From Streptomyces viridochromogenes (GTDB taxonomy: Bacteria > Actinomycetota > Actinomycetes > Streptomycetales > Streptomycetaceae), in assembly GCF_001270495.1 (NCBI RefSeq), contig NZ_LGUR01000106.1:62001-126000 (forward strand): 64,000 bases of DNA. The letters run 5' to 3'. The number at the start of each line of letters is the position of its first letter. The first letter of the stretch is position 1. Below are positions 43,900-53,403 of this stretch, piece by piece. The position numbers and the translations under genes were made by a program. The notes beneath the pieces are model-generated. The model did not search any database. It was given only the letters and a program-made list of their open reading frames with translations, and was not told where the DNA came from.

Positions 43900-44880
43900 G
43901 TGAGGATCTTCGGCAAGGGACGGCACCGGCCCTCCGCCTCCTGGCGGCAGGCCACCGACCGTGCGTTCACGTTGATCGGCGACGGTCGGTACGAGGACGC
44001 GGGCGCGTTGCTGACACGTGCCGCCGATCTGGAGCCCTGGCTTTCGGAGTCCTGGTTCAATCTCGCCCTGCTGCACAAGTTCCGGCACGACTGGGAGCAG
44101 GCCCGCGCGGCCGGACTGCGTGCCGTGGCGCTGCTCGACCGGGAGACCGGGGCGCCCGACTGGTGGAACGTCGGCATCGCGGCCACCGCCCTCCAGGACT
44201 GGCCGCTGGCCCGGCGGGCCTGGCAGGCGTACGGGCTGCGGGTGCCCGGCGGTGCGACCGACTCCGGTGAACCGCTCGGGATGGACCTGGGCAGCGCGGC
44301 CGTACGGCTGTCCCCGGAGGGCGAGGCCGAGGTCGTGTGGGGGCGGCGGCTCGACCCCGCCCGGATCGAGGTGCTGTCCATCCCGCTGCCGTCCTCCGGG
44401 CGGCGCTGGGGCGAGGTCGTGCTGCACGACGGGGTGCCCCACGGGGAGCGGACCACCGCGGCCGGGCATTCCTACCCCGTCTTCGACGAGATCGAGCTGT
44501 GGGCGCCCTCGCCGGTACCCACCTGGGTGGTCCTCCTGGAGGCCGCCACCGAGGCCGACCGGGACGCGCTGGAGCAGCTCGCGGCGGATGCCGGGTTCGC
44601 CGCGGAGGACTGGTCGTCGTCCGTGCGGCTGCTGTGCCGGATGTGCTCAGAGTCGCGGATGCCGTCCGACGAGGGTGACGGGGAGCATCTGGATCCGCAC
44701 GACCACAGTGAGCCGGGTCACCCCGGGCCGCTGGGGCACCGGACCGATGGGCAGCTGTGGGTGCCGGAGCGGGAGTGCGGGGTGGCTGCGCCGGCTGCGC
44801 TGGTGCGGGGGTTGCTGGACGGGTGGGTCGCCGACAGTCCGGATTCCCGGGACTGGCGGGATCTCGAAGAGGTTTGCTAG
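43900..44880 (+). CDS. TPR-domain protein
   Basis: A 326-residue soluble protein. Residues about 15-110 form two or three TPR helices (AFTLIGDGRYEDAGALLTRA). The remaining part is a beta-rich domain (VEVLSIPLPSSGRRWGEVVL) with CRMCSES near residue 247. No enzyme motif is visible. GTG 43900 follows GCGGGAA; an upstream ATG at 43801 is in frame but poorly supported. Confidence 0.78.
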   Translation: MRIFGKGRHRPSASWRQATDRAFTLIGDGRYEDAGALLTRAADLEPWLSESWFNLALLHKFRHDWEQARAAGLRAVALLDRETGAPDWWNVGIAATALQDWPLARRAWQAYGLRVPGGATDSGEPLGMDLGSAAVRLSPEGEAEVVWGRRLDPARIEVLSIPLPSSGRRWGEVVLHDGVPHGERTTAAGHSYPVFDEIELWAPSPVPTWVVLLEAATEADRDALEQLAADAGFAAEDWSSSVRLLCRMCSESRMPSDEGDGEHLDPHDHSEPGHPGPLGHRTDGQLWVPERECGVAAPAALVRGLLDGWVADSPDSRDWRDLEEVC

Positions 44881-44907
44881 ACCGCGGCCGGCTGCGGGCT
44901 CGTCGTG

Positions 44908-44970
44908 ACTGGTCGCGCCCACGCGGCGGAGCCGCATATTGACACGGTCCAGCGCCCCTGGAGGGGCGCT
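44908..44970. repeat. Short intergenic repeat, copy A, with terminator hairpin
   Basis: The first 38 bases match copy B at 37303. They are followed by the 8-pair hairpin AGCGCCCC-TGGA-GGGGCGCT (44951-44970). It sits between the TPR gene and def and may end the TPR transcript. Confidence 0.6.
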
Positions 44971-45031
44971 CCCCGTACCCTGTATCAGCATCACCCCCCT
45001 CTTTTCTTGTGCAGGAAGGCATACGTCGGTC

Positions 45032-45682
45032 ATGGCCCAGCAGGACACCGAGCAGCAGCACGCGGGCGTGCTCCCCGTGGATGACGAGGGGTTCGTCGTC
45101 GACACCGAGGACACGGAGGAGCGCGAGAACGCCTGGCGTGAGCGCGGCACCTCGCGGCCGATCACCGTCGTCGGGAACCCGGTGCTGCACAAGGAGTGCA
45201 AGGACGTCACCGAGTTCGGCGCGGAGCTGGACCAGCTGGTGGCGGACATGTTCGCCTCGCAGCGCACCGCCGAGGGCGTCGGCCTCGCCGCCAACCAGAT
45301 CGGTGTCGACCTGAAGGTCTTCGTCTACGACTGCATGGACGATGAGGGCAGGCGGCACGTCGGTGTCGTGTGCAACCCGAAGCTCGTCGAGCTGCCCGCC
45401 GACAGGCGCCGGCTGGACGACAGCAACGAGGGCTGCCTCTCGGTGCCGACGGCATATGCGCCGCTGGCCCGCCCCGACTACGCCGAGGTCACCGGGCAGG
45501 ACGAGAAGGGCAACCCCGTCAAGGTGCGCGGTACCGGGTACTTCGCTCGGTGTTTGCAGCACGAGACCGACCACCTGTACGGCTACCTCTACATCGACCG
45601 TCTCTCCAAGCGGGAGCGCAAGGACGCGCTCCGGCAGATGGCCGAGAACGAGCCCCGCTACCCCGTGGTCGCGAACGACTGA
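45032..45682 (+). CDS. def: Peptide deformylase
   Basis: A 216-residue enzyme that removes the N-formyl group from new proteins. All three motifs are present: [10 protein letters not shown] (about residue 88), EGCLSVP (about 134) and QHETDHLYG (about 178). About 45 residues of acidic N-terminal extension precede the usual start of the fold. AGGAAGG lies 12 bases before ATG 45032. Confidence 0.94.
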   Translation: MAQQDTEQQHAGVLPVDDEGFVVDTEDTEERENAWRERGTSRPITVVGNPVLHKECKDVTEFGAELDQLVADMFASQRTAEGVGLAANQIGVDLKVFVYDCMDDEGRRHVGVVCNPKLVELPADRRRLDDSNEGCLSVPTAYAPLARPDYAEVTGQDEKGNPVKVRGTGYFARCLQHETDHLYGYLYIDRLSKRERKDALRQMAENEPRYPVVAND

Positions 45683-45982
45683 GGCATCCTCGAAGGCCCC
45701 ACAAGCCCCTTGCGTACGGCGCCTGTTCAGGTTCACCTTCCTGACCGGGCGCCGTTCGCATGTCCGTCGCACGTTCGATCCCATACAGGCAACCAGTGAT
45801 CCAGATCCAGTCACATAGGGGGAGATTCTCGGCACCGTGGGGTAGTGAATGAAGCAAATCCGTTCCCAGATCGGTCAGTTGTGGTGCTGAATGGAAGTGC
45901 GGGGATACGCAACGGCGCACGCCCGGCACAGCGGGAGGGGGCGTGCACAACTACACAACTGGCGGCTGAGAGGGGTTTGTTC
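45683..45982. other. Promoter interval upstream of the terpene operon
   Basis: No gene. The frame of the terpene synthase stays open back to a GTG at 45845, but GC content falls and no ribosome site precedes that codon. The def downstream region and the terpene promoter should lie here; no exact sigma consensus could be fixed. Confidence 0.5.
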
Positions 45983-47068
45983 GTGCATGCTTTCTCACAC
46001 GGCACCACATCGACACCGACGGCGGTCCCGGTACCACCATCGCTCTCTCTCCCGGTGATCGAAGCAGCGTTTCCCAGGCAACTTCATCCGTATTGGCCCC
46101 GACTCCAGGAGAAGACCCGGACCTGGCTGCTGGAAAAGCGGCTGATGCCGGCCGACAAGGTCGAGGAATATGCCGACGGCCTGTGCTACACCGACCTCAT
46201 GGCGGGGTACTACATTGGCGCCCCCGAGGAGGTGCTCCAGGCGATTGCGGACTACAGCGCGTGGTTCTTCGTCTGGGACGACCGGCACGACCGCGACATC
46301 GTCCACCGTCGTCCGGCGGCCTGGCGGCGGCTGCGGTTCCGGCTGCACGCGGCGCTCGACTCCCCCGAGGACCATCTGCACCACGAGGACGCGCTGGTCG
46401 CGGGGTTCGCGGACAGCATGGTGCGGCTGTACTCGTTCCTGCCCCGCACCTGGAACACCCGGTTCGCCCGGCACTTCCACGCGGTGATCGAGGCGTACGA
46501 CCGGGAATTCCGCAATCGTACCGAGGGGTACATTCCCACGGTCGAGGAATACCTCGCCCTGCGCCGACTCACCTTCGCGCACTGGATCTGGTCCGATCTG
46601 CTGGAGCCGGCCGCGGGGCTGGAACTTCCGGACGCCGTACGGAAACACCCGGCGTATCGGCGGGCGGCGCTATTGAGTCAGGAATTCGCCGCCTGGTACA
46701 ACGACCTCTGCTCACTCCCCAAGGAAATCGCGGGCGACGAGGTGCACAATCTCGGAATCAGCCTCATAAAAGACAAGGGGCTGACCCTGGAAGAGGCGGT
46801 TGCGGACGTCAGGCAACGGGTCGAGGAATGCATATCCGATTTCCTCGTGGCCGAGCGGGACGCCCTGGAATTCGCCGACTCCCTGGCCGACGGCACGCTG
46901 TGGGGAAAGGAACTCAGCGCCGCCGTACGCGCCTGCGTCTGCAATATGCGCAACTGGTTCAGCTCCGTCTACTGGTTCCACCACGAGTCCGGCCGGTACA
47001 TGGTCGACAGCTGGGACGACCGGTCCACGCCCCCGTACGTCAACAACGAAGCGGCAGGTGAGAAATGA
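45983..47068 (+). CDS. eizA: epi-Isozizaene synthase (sesquiterpene cyclase)
   Basis: A 361-residue class I terpene cyclase, the same length as S. coelicolor SCO5222 as I remember it and alignable without gaps. The aspartate-rich motif is DDRHD (99-103), the NSE motif NDLCSLPKE (240-248), and a terminal RYMVDSW supplies the RY pair. It converts farnesyl diphosphate to epi-isozizaene, precursor of albaflavenone. The start GTG 45983 follows GAGAGGGG. ATGA overlap with the P450 gene. Confidence 0.95.
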   Translation: MHAFSHGTTSTPTAVPVPPSLSLPVIEAAFPRQLHPYWPRLQEKTRTWLLEKRLMPADKVEEYADGLCYTDLMAGYYIGAPEEVLQAIADYSAWFFVWDDRHDRDIVHRRPAAWRRLRFRLHAALDSPEDHLHHEDALVAGFADSMVRLYSFLPRTWNTRFARHFHAVIEAYDREFRNRTEGYIPTVEEYLALRRLTFAHWIWSDLLEPAAGLELPDAVRKHPAYRRAALLSQEFAAWYNDLCSLPKEIAGDEVHNLGISLIKDKGLTLEEAVADVRQRVEECISDFLVAERDALEFADSLADGTLWGKELSAAVRACVCNMRNWFSSVYWFHHESGRYMVDSWDDRSTPPYVNNEAAGEK

Positions 47069-48444
47069 CCGTCGAGTCCGTCCGCCCCGAAGCCCAACCC
47101 CGTGTGGCTTCGGAACTGTGTGAGCCGCCCCTCGCCGGCGGTGGGGTTCCGCTTCTCGGCCACGGCTGGAAGCTGGCCCGAGATCCGCTGGCCTTCATGG
47201 CCGCGCTCCGGGACCACGGCGACGTCGTACGCCTCAGGCTCGGTCCCAAGACGGTGTACGCCGTCACCACGCCCGACCTCACCGGCGCCCTGGCGCTGAG
47301 CACCGACTTCAAGATCGACGGGCCGCTGTGGGAGTCCCTGGAAGGCCTGCTCGGCAAGGAGGGCGTGGCCACGGCGAACGGCCCCCGGCACCGGCGTCAG
47401 CGACGCACCATCCAGCCCGCCTTCCGGCTCGACGCGATCCCCGCGTACGGGCCGATCATGGAGGAGGAGGCACATGCGCTGACCGAGCGCTGGAAGCCCG
47501 GCGAGACCATCGACTGCACCTCCGAGTCCTTCCGGATCGCGGTGCGCATCGCCGCCCGCTGCCTGCTGCGCGGCGACTACATGGACGAGCGGGCCGAGCG
47601 GCTGTGCAACGCGCTCGCCACCGTCTTCCGGGGCATGTACCGGCGGATGGTGATCCCGCTGGGGCCGCTGTACAGGCTGCCGCTCCCGGCCAACCGCGAA
47701 TTCAACCGGGCCCTGGCCGATTTGCATCTCCTGGTCGACGAGATCGTCGCCGAGCGCCGGGCATCTGGTCAAAGGCCGGACGATTTGCTGACGGCATTGC
47801 TGGAGGCGAAGGACGAGAATGGCGACCCCATCGGGGAACAGGAGATCCACGACCAGGTCGTCGCGATAGTCACCCCGGGCAGTGAAACCGTGGCCTCCAC
47901 CATCATGTGGCTGCTGCATGTGCTCGCGGAACATCCGGAACACGCCGACAGGGTCTGTGCGGAGGTCGAATCCGTCACCGGCGGGCGGCCCGTGGCATTC
48001 CAGGACGTCCGTAGCCTCAGGCACACGAACAATGTCGTCGTGGAGGCGATGCGTTTGCGCCCCGCGGTCTGGATTCTGACGCGACGGGCGGTGACCGATA
48101 CGTCACTCGGTGGCTATCGCATTCCGGCCGGGGCCGACATCATCTACAGCCCCTACGCGATCCAGCGGGACGCGAAGTCGTACACGGACAACCTCGCCTT
48201 CGACCCCGACCGCTGGCTTCCGGACCGCGTCAAGGACGTGCCGAAATACGCCATGAGTCCGTTCAGCGTGGGCAACCGCAAGTGCCCCAGCGACCACTTC
48301 TCGATGGCGCAGCTGTCGCTGATCACGGCGGCGCTGTCCGCCAGGTACCGCTTCGAGCAGGTGTCCGGTTCGAACGACGCGACCCGGGTGGGCATCACCC
48401 TCCGCCCGCACAAGCTGCTGCTGCGGCCGGTGCCGAGGGACTAG
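47065..48444 (+). CDS. cyp170A: Cytochrome P450 CYP170A-type (albaflavenone synthase)
   Basis: A 459-residue P450. Markers are the I-helix [13 protein letters not shown], ExxR in EAMRLRP, and the haem loop FSVGNRKC (Cys407). It oxidises epi-isozizaene by two allylic steps to albaflavenone in S. coelicolor. That enzyme also has a reported moonlighting farnesene synthase site; the acidic stretch [15 protein letters not shown] (about 237-251) involved there is kept here. Translation is coupled to eizA. Confidence 0.93.
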   Translation: MTVESVRPEAQPRVASELCEPPLAGGGVPLLGHGWKLARDPLAFMAALRDHGDVVRLRLGPKTVYAVTTPDLTGALALSTDFKIDGPLWESLEGLLGKEGVATANGPRHRRQRRTIQPAFRLDAIPAYGPIMEEEAHALTERWKPGETIDCTSESFRIAVRIAARCLLRGDYMDERAERLCNALATVFRGMYRRMVIPLGPLYRLPLPANREFNRALADLHLLVDEIVAERRASGQRPDDLLTALLEAKDENGDPIGEQEIHDQVVAIVTPGSETVASTIMWLLHVLAEHPEHADRVCAEVESVTGGRPVAFQDVRSLRHTNNVVVEAMRLRPAVWILTRRAVTDTSLGGYRIPAGADIIYSPYAIQRDAKSYTDNLAFDPDRWLPDRVKDVPKYAMSPFSVGNRKCPSDHFSMAQLSLITAALSARYRFEQVSGSNDATRVGITLRPHKLLLRPVPRD

Positions 48445-48491
48445 GGCATGTCGTTCGGACCACGTCGGCGTCGCGGGGCGTCAGAGAGGAC

Positions 48492-49457
48492 CTACGCCGC
48501 GTTCGGCCCCTGGAACGTCCTTCGGTACGAGTTCGGGGTCGTCCCCAGGGCCCGTACGAACTGATGGCGCAGTGCGGCTGCCGTGCCGAACCCTGTTCGA
48601 CCGGCGATCGCGTCCACCGTCTCGTCCGTCGCCTCCAGCAACTCCTGTGCCAGCAGCACGCGTTGGCGCAGGATCCAACGGTAGGGAGTGGTGCCGGTCT
48701 CCTGCTGGAAGCGGCGGGCGAAGGTGCGCGGGGACATGAGCGCACGCTCGGCGAGCTGCTCGACGGTGAGCTCCTCGTCGAGGTGCCGCTCCATCCACGC
48801 CAGCACCTCGCCGACCGTGTCGCACTGTGAGCGGGGCAGCGGGCGCTCGATGTACTGGGCCTGCCCGCCGTCCCGGTGCGGCGGGACCACCATGCGCCGG
48901 GCGATCTTGTTGGCGACCTCCGGCCCCTGCTCCTGCCGCACGATGTGCAGACAGGCGTCGATGCCGGCGGCGGTGCCGGCGCTGGTGATCACCGGCCCTT
49001 CGTCGACGTACAGCACATCGGGCTCGACGACCGCCCGCGGATGCCGCAGGGCCAGCTCCTCGGCGTGCCGCCAGTGCACACTGCACCGCCGCCCGTCGAG
49101 CAGCCCCGCCGCGCCCAGCACGAAGGCGCCGGAGCAGACGCTGAGTACCCGCGCACCCCGGTCCACGGCCCTGACCAGGGCGTCCAGCAGCTCGGGCGGA
49201 TAGTCGCGGGTGACGTACTCGCTGCCGGCCGGGACGGTGATCAGGTCGGCCTCGTCCAGCCGCTCCAGGCCGTACGGCGTCGAGACGGTGAGGCCGCCGA
49301 CATGGGTGCCCAGGGTCGGACCCTCGGCCGAGACGACCGCGAAGTCGTAGGTGGGCAGCCCTTCGTCGCTGCGATCGATGCCGAACACCTCGCAGACGAC
49401 GCCCATTTCAAAGAGATGTACACCGTCGAGAAGGACGGCGGCGACGTTCCTCAGCAT
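48492..49457 (-). CDS. nrdS: AraC/FtrA-family regulator NrdS
   Basis: A 321-residue regulator. An N-terminal DJ-1/PfpI-like domain (LLDGVHLFEMGVVCEVFG, and the nucleophile-elbow-like SVCSGAFVLGAAG) is followed by two AraC helix-turn-helices (about 230-310, ALMSPRTFARRFQQETG). It corresponds to the third gene of the nrdABS operon described in S. coelicolor; its target is not established to my knowledge. ATG 49457 is chosen since upstream codons lack coding character. It lies 245 bases after nrdB. Confidence 0.88.
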   Translation of the reverse strand: MLRNVAAVLLDGVHLFEMGVVCEVFGIDRSDEGLPTYDFAVVSAEGPTLGTHVGGLTVSTPYGLERLDEADLITVPAGSEYVTRDYPPELLDALVRAVDRGARVLSVCSGAFVLGAAGLLDGRRCSVHWRHAEELALRHPRAVVEPDVLYVDEGPVITSAGTAAGIDACLHIVRQEQGPEVANKIARRMVVPPHRDGGQAQYIERPLPRSQCDTVGEVLAWMERHLDEELTVEQLAERALMSPRTFARRFQQETGTTPYRWILRQRVLLAQELLEATDETVDAIAGRTGFGTAAALRHQFVRALGTTPNSYRRTFQGPNAA

Positions 49458-49549
49458 GCTGCCAGTGTGCCTCGAAGCTGGCAGTAAATCGAGGGTGTGC
49501 GGCAGTCCTGCCACTTTTCGTAAGGAGTGTCCGGCGCGACAGTGGTGTC

Positions 49550-49789
49550 ATGACTACAGAACAGGTACAGACACTGCTCGCCATGGTCGTCGTGCTCGGC
49601 ATGTTCGTCCTCCTGGCCCTCCCGTCAGTGATCGGGATCGTGCACGACCGGCGCATCGACCGTCAGATCAGGGAGGCCCAGGAACGCGACAGGGCGGAGG
49701 CTCAGAAGTCCTCGTCCAGGTCGACGGTGCCCTCCACCGCCACCTGGTACGCCGAGGGACGCCGCTCGAAGAAGTTGGTGAGCTCCTGA
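49550..49789 (+). CDS. Small membrane protein in the nrdB-nrdS gap
   Basis: A 79-residue frame opposite in direction to nrdABS. Residues 8-30 are a hydrophobic helix (LAMVVVLGMFVLLALP), followed by a charged stretch HDRRIDRQIREAQERDRAEA. The last 29 codons run antisense into the 3' end of nrdB (49702-49789). The first 50 codons look coding by composition. No strong ribosome site precedes ATG 49550. It resembles no family I know. Confidence 0.5.
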   Translation: MTTEQVQTLLAMVVVLGMFVLLALPSVIGIVHDRRIDRQIREAQERDRAEAQKSSSRSTVPSTATWYAEGRRSKKLVSS

Positions 49790-50715
49790 ACACCCTGCAG
49801 CTCCATGAAGGAGAAGGGGTTCTCGGAGCCGTACACCGGAGCGAAGCCGAGCCGCGTCAGACGCTGATCGGCGACACACTCCAGGTACTGCCTCATCGAC
49901 TCGGTGTTCATGCCCGGGAGGCCGTCACCACACAGGTCGCGCCCGAACTGGAGCTCGGCCTCGACGGCCTCCCTCAGCATGTCGGTGACCTGCTGCTGGA
50001 GCTCGTCGTCGAAGAGCTCCGGCTCCTCCTTGCGGACCGTGTCGACCACGTCGAACGCGAAGCTCATGTGCATCGTCTCGTCGCGGAACACCCAGTTGGT
50101 GCCGGTGGCCAGGCCGTGCAGCAGGCCCCGGCTGCGGAACCAGTACACGTAGGCGAAGGCACCGTAGAAGAACAGGCCCTCGATGCACGCCGCGAAGCAG
50201 ATCAGGTTGAGCAGGAAGCGACGCCGGTCGGCCTTGGTCTCCAGGCGCTCCAGCTTCTCGACCTCGTTGATCCACTTGAAGCAGAACTCGGCCTTCTCGC
50301 GGATGGAGGGGATGTTCTCGACGGCGTCGAAGGCCGCCGCCCTGTCCTCGGGGTCGGGGAGGTAGGTGTCCAGCAGCGTCAGGTAGAACTGGACGTGCAC
50401 GGCCTCCTCGAAGAGCTGCCTGCTCAGGTACAGGCGCGCCTCGGGGGAGTTGATGTGCTTGTAGAGGGTCAGCACCAGGTTGTTCGCGACGATCGAGTCG
50501 CCCGTCGCGAAGAACGCGACCAGCCGGCCGATCATGTGCTGCTCGCCCTCGGACAGCTTCGCGAGGTCGGCGACGTCCGAGTGGAGGTCGACCTCCTCGA
50601 CGGTCCAGGTGTTCTTGATGGCGTCCCGGTAGCGCTCGTAGAAGTCCGGGTAGCGCATGGGGCGGAGAGTCAGCTCGAAGCCAGGGTCGAGGAGATTGGC
50701 GTTACGGGCGGTCAT
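49702..50715 (-). CDS. nrdB: Class Ia ribonucleotide reductase, beta subunit
   Basis: A 337-residue ferritin-like protein. Di-iron ligands are seen in ATGDSIV, FEEAVHVQFY (about residue 98) and DETMHMSF (about 195). The Tyr four residues after the first ligand histidine is the radical site, so this is a tyrosyl-radical R2. The C-terminal tail VDLDEDF should dock into NrdA. ATG 50715 overlaps the nrdA stop (TAATG). Confidence 0.94.
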   Translation of the reverse strand: MTARNANLLDPGFELTLRPMRYPDFYERYRDAIKNTWTVEEVDLHSDVADLAKLSEGEQHMIGRLVAFFATGDSIVANNLVLTLYKHINSPEARLYLSRQLFEEAVHVQFYLTLLDTYLPDPEDRAAAFDAVENIPSIREKAEFCFKWINEVEKLERLETKADRRRFLLNLICFAACIEGLFFYGAFAYVYWFRSRGLLHGLATGTNWVFRDETMHMSFAFDVVDTVRKEEPELFDDELQQQVTDMLREAVEAELQFGRDLCGDGLPGMNTESMRQYLECVADQRLTRLGFAPVYGSENPFSFMELQGVQELTNFFERRPSAYQVAVEGTVDLDEDF

Positions 50716-53090
50716 TACTGGCAGGCCTCGCAGGACTCGGGGTTTTCCAGGGAGCAGGCGACGGCGTCTTCGGGCGCCGGCTGCTGTACGGGGATGGTGG
50801 CCTGTGCGGCGCGGGCGATGCGGGTCGCCGGGCGCGAGCGCAGGTAGTACGTCGTCTTCAGGCCCTGCTTCCAGGCGTACGCGTACATCGAGGAGAGCTT
50901 GCCGATGGTCGGCGTCTCCAGGAAGAGGTTCAGGGACTGCGACTGGTCGAGGAAGGGCGTCCGCGCCGCCGCCATGTCGATCAGTCCGCGCTGCGGGATC
51001 TCCCACGCCGTGCGGTACAGGGCCCGCACGTCCGTCGGGATCCAGGCGAAGTCCTGCACCGAGCCGTTCGATTCGCGCAGCGCCTCACGGGTCCGGGCGT
51101 CCCAGACGCCCAGCGCCTTCAGCTCGTCGACCAGGTAGGAGTTCACCTGGAGGAACTCGCCGGACAGCGTCTCGCGCTTGAACAGGTTGGAGACCTGCGG
51201 CTCGATGCACTCGTAGACGCCGGCGATGGACGCGATGGTCGCGGTGGGGGCGATGGCGAGGAGCAGGGAGTTGCGCAGGCCCGTCGCGGCGATACGGTCG
51301 CGCAGCGCGGCCCAGCGCTCCGGCCAGGTCAGTTCGACGCCGTAGTGGTCGGGGTGCAGGACCCCCTTGGCCGTACGGGTCTTCTCCCAGGCCGGCAGCG
51401 GGCCGTTGCGCTCGGCGAGGTCGGCGGAGGCCTCGTAGGCGGCGAGCATGATGCGCTCGGCGATCCGGGTGGACAGGGCTTTCGCCTCGGCCGAGTCGAA
51501 CGGCAGCCGCAGCTTGAAGAAGACGTCCTGCAGGCCCATCGCGCCGAGCCCCACCGGCCGCCACTTGGCGTTCGACCGGCCCGCCTGCTCGGTCGGGTAG
51601 AAGTTGATGTCGACGACGCGGTCGAGGAACGTGACGGCGGTGCGGACCGTGACGTCCAGCCGCTCCCAGTCGATGTCGCCGGTCGCCGTGTCGACGAACG
51701 CGCCGAGGTTGACGGACCCCAGGTTGCAGACCGCCGTCTCCCCGTCGTCGGTGACCTCCAGGATCTCCGTGCAGAGGTTGGAGGAGTGGACGACATGGCC
51801 GGGCAGGGCCGTCTGGTTGGCGGTGCGGTTGGCGGCGTCCTTGAAGGTCATCCAGCCGTTGCCGGTCTGCGCGAGGGTGCGCATCATGCGGCCGTACAGA
51901 TCACGGGCCGGGATGGTCTTCTTGGCGAGCCCGGCCGCCTCCGCCTTGCGGTACGCCGCGTCGAACTCCTCGCCCCACAGGTCGACCAGCTCGGGCACGT
52001 CCGACGGCGAGAACAGCGACCACAGCGCGTCGGCGTTGACCCGCCGCATGAACTCGTCCGGGATCCAGTGCGCGAGGTTCAGGTTGTGCGTACGCCGGGC
52101 GTCCTCACCGGTGTTGTCGCGCAGCTCCAGGAACTCCTCGATGTCGGAGTGCCAGGTCTCCAGGTAGACCGCGGCGGCACCCTTGCGCCGGCCGCCCTGG
52201 TTCACGGCGGCGACCGAGGCGTCGAGGGTCTTCAGGAACGGGACGATGCCGTTGGAGTGCCCGTTGGTGCCGCGGATCAGCGAACCCCGGGAGCGGATGC
52301 GGGAGTACGAGAGGCCGATGCCGCCGGCGTGCTTCGAGAGGCGGGCGACCTGGTGGTAGCGGTCGTAGATGGAGTCCAGCTCGTCCTTGGGGGAGTCGAG
52401 GAGGTAGCAGGACGACATCTGGGGGTGTCGGGTGCCGGAGTTGAAGAGCGTGGGGGAGGAGGGGAGGTAGTCGAGGCGGCTCATGAGCCCGTAGAGCGCG
52501 GCGACTTCGTCCACCGACCGGAGGGTGTCGTCCTCGGCGAGACCGGCGGCGACGCGCAGCATGAAGTGCTGGGGCGTCTCGATGACCTTGCGGGTGTAGG
52601 GGTGCCGCAGCAGATACCGGCTGTGCAGGGTACGCAGGCCGAAGTAGCCGAAACGGTCGTCGGCGCCCGTGTCGACCAGGGCGTCGAGCCGGGCCGCGTG
52701 GATCCGCGCGAACTCGGCGGTCCGGTCGGCGACGAGGCCCTCGCGGTGCCCGACCGCGACCGACTCGGTGAAGGACGTGACGCCCTGCGAGGCGGCCTCC
52801 TCGCGGATGCCGATGGTCAGCAGCCGGGCGGCCAGCCGGGAGTAGGCGGGGTCCTCGGAGATCAGACCGGCCGCGGCCTCCGTCGCCAGCTCGCGCAGCT
52901 CCGCCTCGTCCGCGAGCGCGGACCGGCCGCGCAGCGCGGCGGCGGCGACCCGGCCGGGGTCGGCGTCGGGGAGGTCGGCGGTCAGCTCGGTCAGGGTCCG
53001 CAGCAAGGCGGTGCCCGGAGCGTCCTCGGCGGTGGGGACGGTCGGGACAGTCGGGGCGGCTGAGGCCGGGTCTGCTGGCGCGATGGTCAC
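50715..53090 (-). CDS. nrdA: Class Ia ribonucleotide reductase, alpha subunit
   Basis: A 791-residue catalytic subunit. The active-site cysteines are in SSCYLLD (about 226), NLCTEI (about 437) and VCNLGSVNL (about 458), with the C-terminal shuttle pair CEAC (787-790). The N-terminal region does not show a clear ATP-cone. GTG 53090 has GAGGGAGAG 8 bases upstream. It is the first gene of nrdABS, under the cobalamin riboswitch, so the cell uses the B12-dependent class II enzyme when B12 is plentiful. Confidence 0.94.
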   Translation of the reverse strand: MTIAPADPASAAPTVPTVPTAEDAPGTALLRTLTELTADLPDADPGRVAAAALRGRSALADEAELRELATEAAAGLISEDPAYSRLAARLLTIGIREEAASQGVTSFTESVAVGHREGLVADRTAEFARIHAARLDALVDTGADDRFGYFGLRTLHSRYLLRHPYTRKVIETPQHFMLRVAAGLAEDDTLRSVDEVAALYGLMSRLDYLPSSPTLFNSGTRHPQMSSCYLLDSPKDELDSIYDRYHQVARLSKHAGGIGLSYSRIRSRGSLIRGTNGHSNGIVPFLKTLDASVAAVNQGGRRKGAAAVYLETWHSDIEEFLELRDNTGEDARRTHNLNLAHWIPDEFMRRVNADALWSLFSPSDVPELVDLWGEEFDAAYRKAEAAGLAKKTIPARDLYGRMMRTLAQTGNGWMTFKDAANRTANQTALPGHVVHSSNLCTEILEVTDDGETAVCNLGSVNLGAFVDTATGDIDWERLDVTVRTAVTFLDRVVDINFYPTEQAGRSNAKWRPVGLGAMGLQDVFFKLRLPFDSAEAKALSTRIAERIMLAAYEASADLAERNGPLPAWEKTRTAKGVLHPDHYGVELTWPERWAALRDRIAATGLRNSLLLAIAPTATIASIAGVYECIEPQVSNLFKRETLSGEFLQVNSYLVDELKALGVWDARTREALRESNGSVQDFAWIPTDVRALYRTAWEIPQRGLIDMAAARTPFLDQSQSLNLFLETPTIGKLSSMYAYAWKQGLKTTYYLRSRPATRIARAAQATIPVQQPAPEDAVACSLENPESCEACQ

Positions 53091-53200
53091 GTGGGGGCTC
53101 TCCCTCGCTCGGCACGGGGGCCTGGCGGAGGGCAGGGGGCAGCACACGAGCGCACGCGGCGTCGCGTCCACCGGCCCACTCCACGAGGCCCGGACGTCAG

Positions 53201-53345
53201 GCGCGCCGGCCGGGTGGCCGGGCGCGCTGTCGGCAGGTCCTCGGACTGACTCCTGTGCACGGTTCTGGGAACAGGTATGCACAAGTACACCGTTGCGGGA
53301 CAGTTCCGGATTCGCACCGGATTCCCCTGCGGCGACAGCGAGCAT
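53201..53345 (-). promoter_or_regulatory. Cobalamin riboswitch of nrdABS
   Basis: On the minus strand the conserved core GGTGCGAATCC (53318-53308) is followed by CTGTCCCGCAACGG (53303-53290) and the closing GAGTCAGTCCGAGGACCTGCC (around 53252-53232). These are the cobalamin-aptamer landmarks. A GC-rich hairpin (53227-53201, 11-base arms with one bulged G) follows and could act as the expression platform. A B12 riboswitch on this operon is established in S. coelicolor. Confidence 0.93.
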
Positions 53346-53403
53346 GAGCATACATCTTGTGCCGGGCTGTCGTGTCACCCCCAGATGTTGTGTCGCGGTG
53401 GTT

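Noticed and set aside
45845..45982. Longer N-terminus for the terpene synthase
   Set aside because: Lower GC, no ribosome site, and the S. coelicolor enzyme of the same length starts at the GTG used here.
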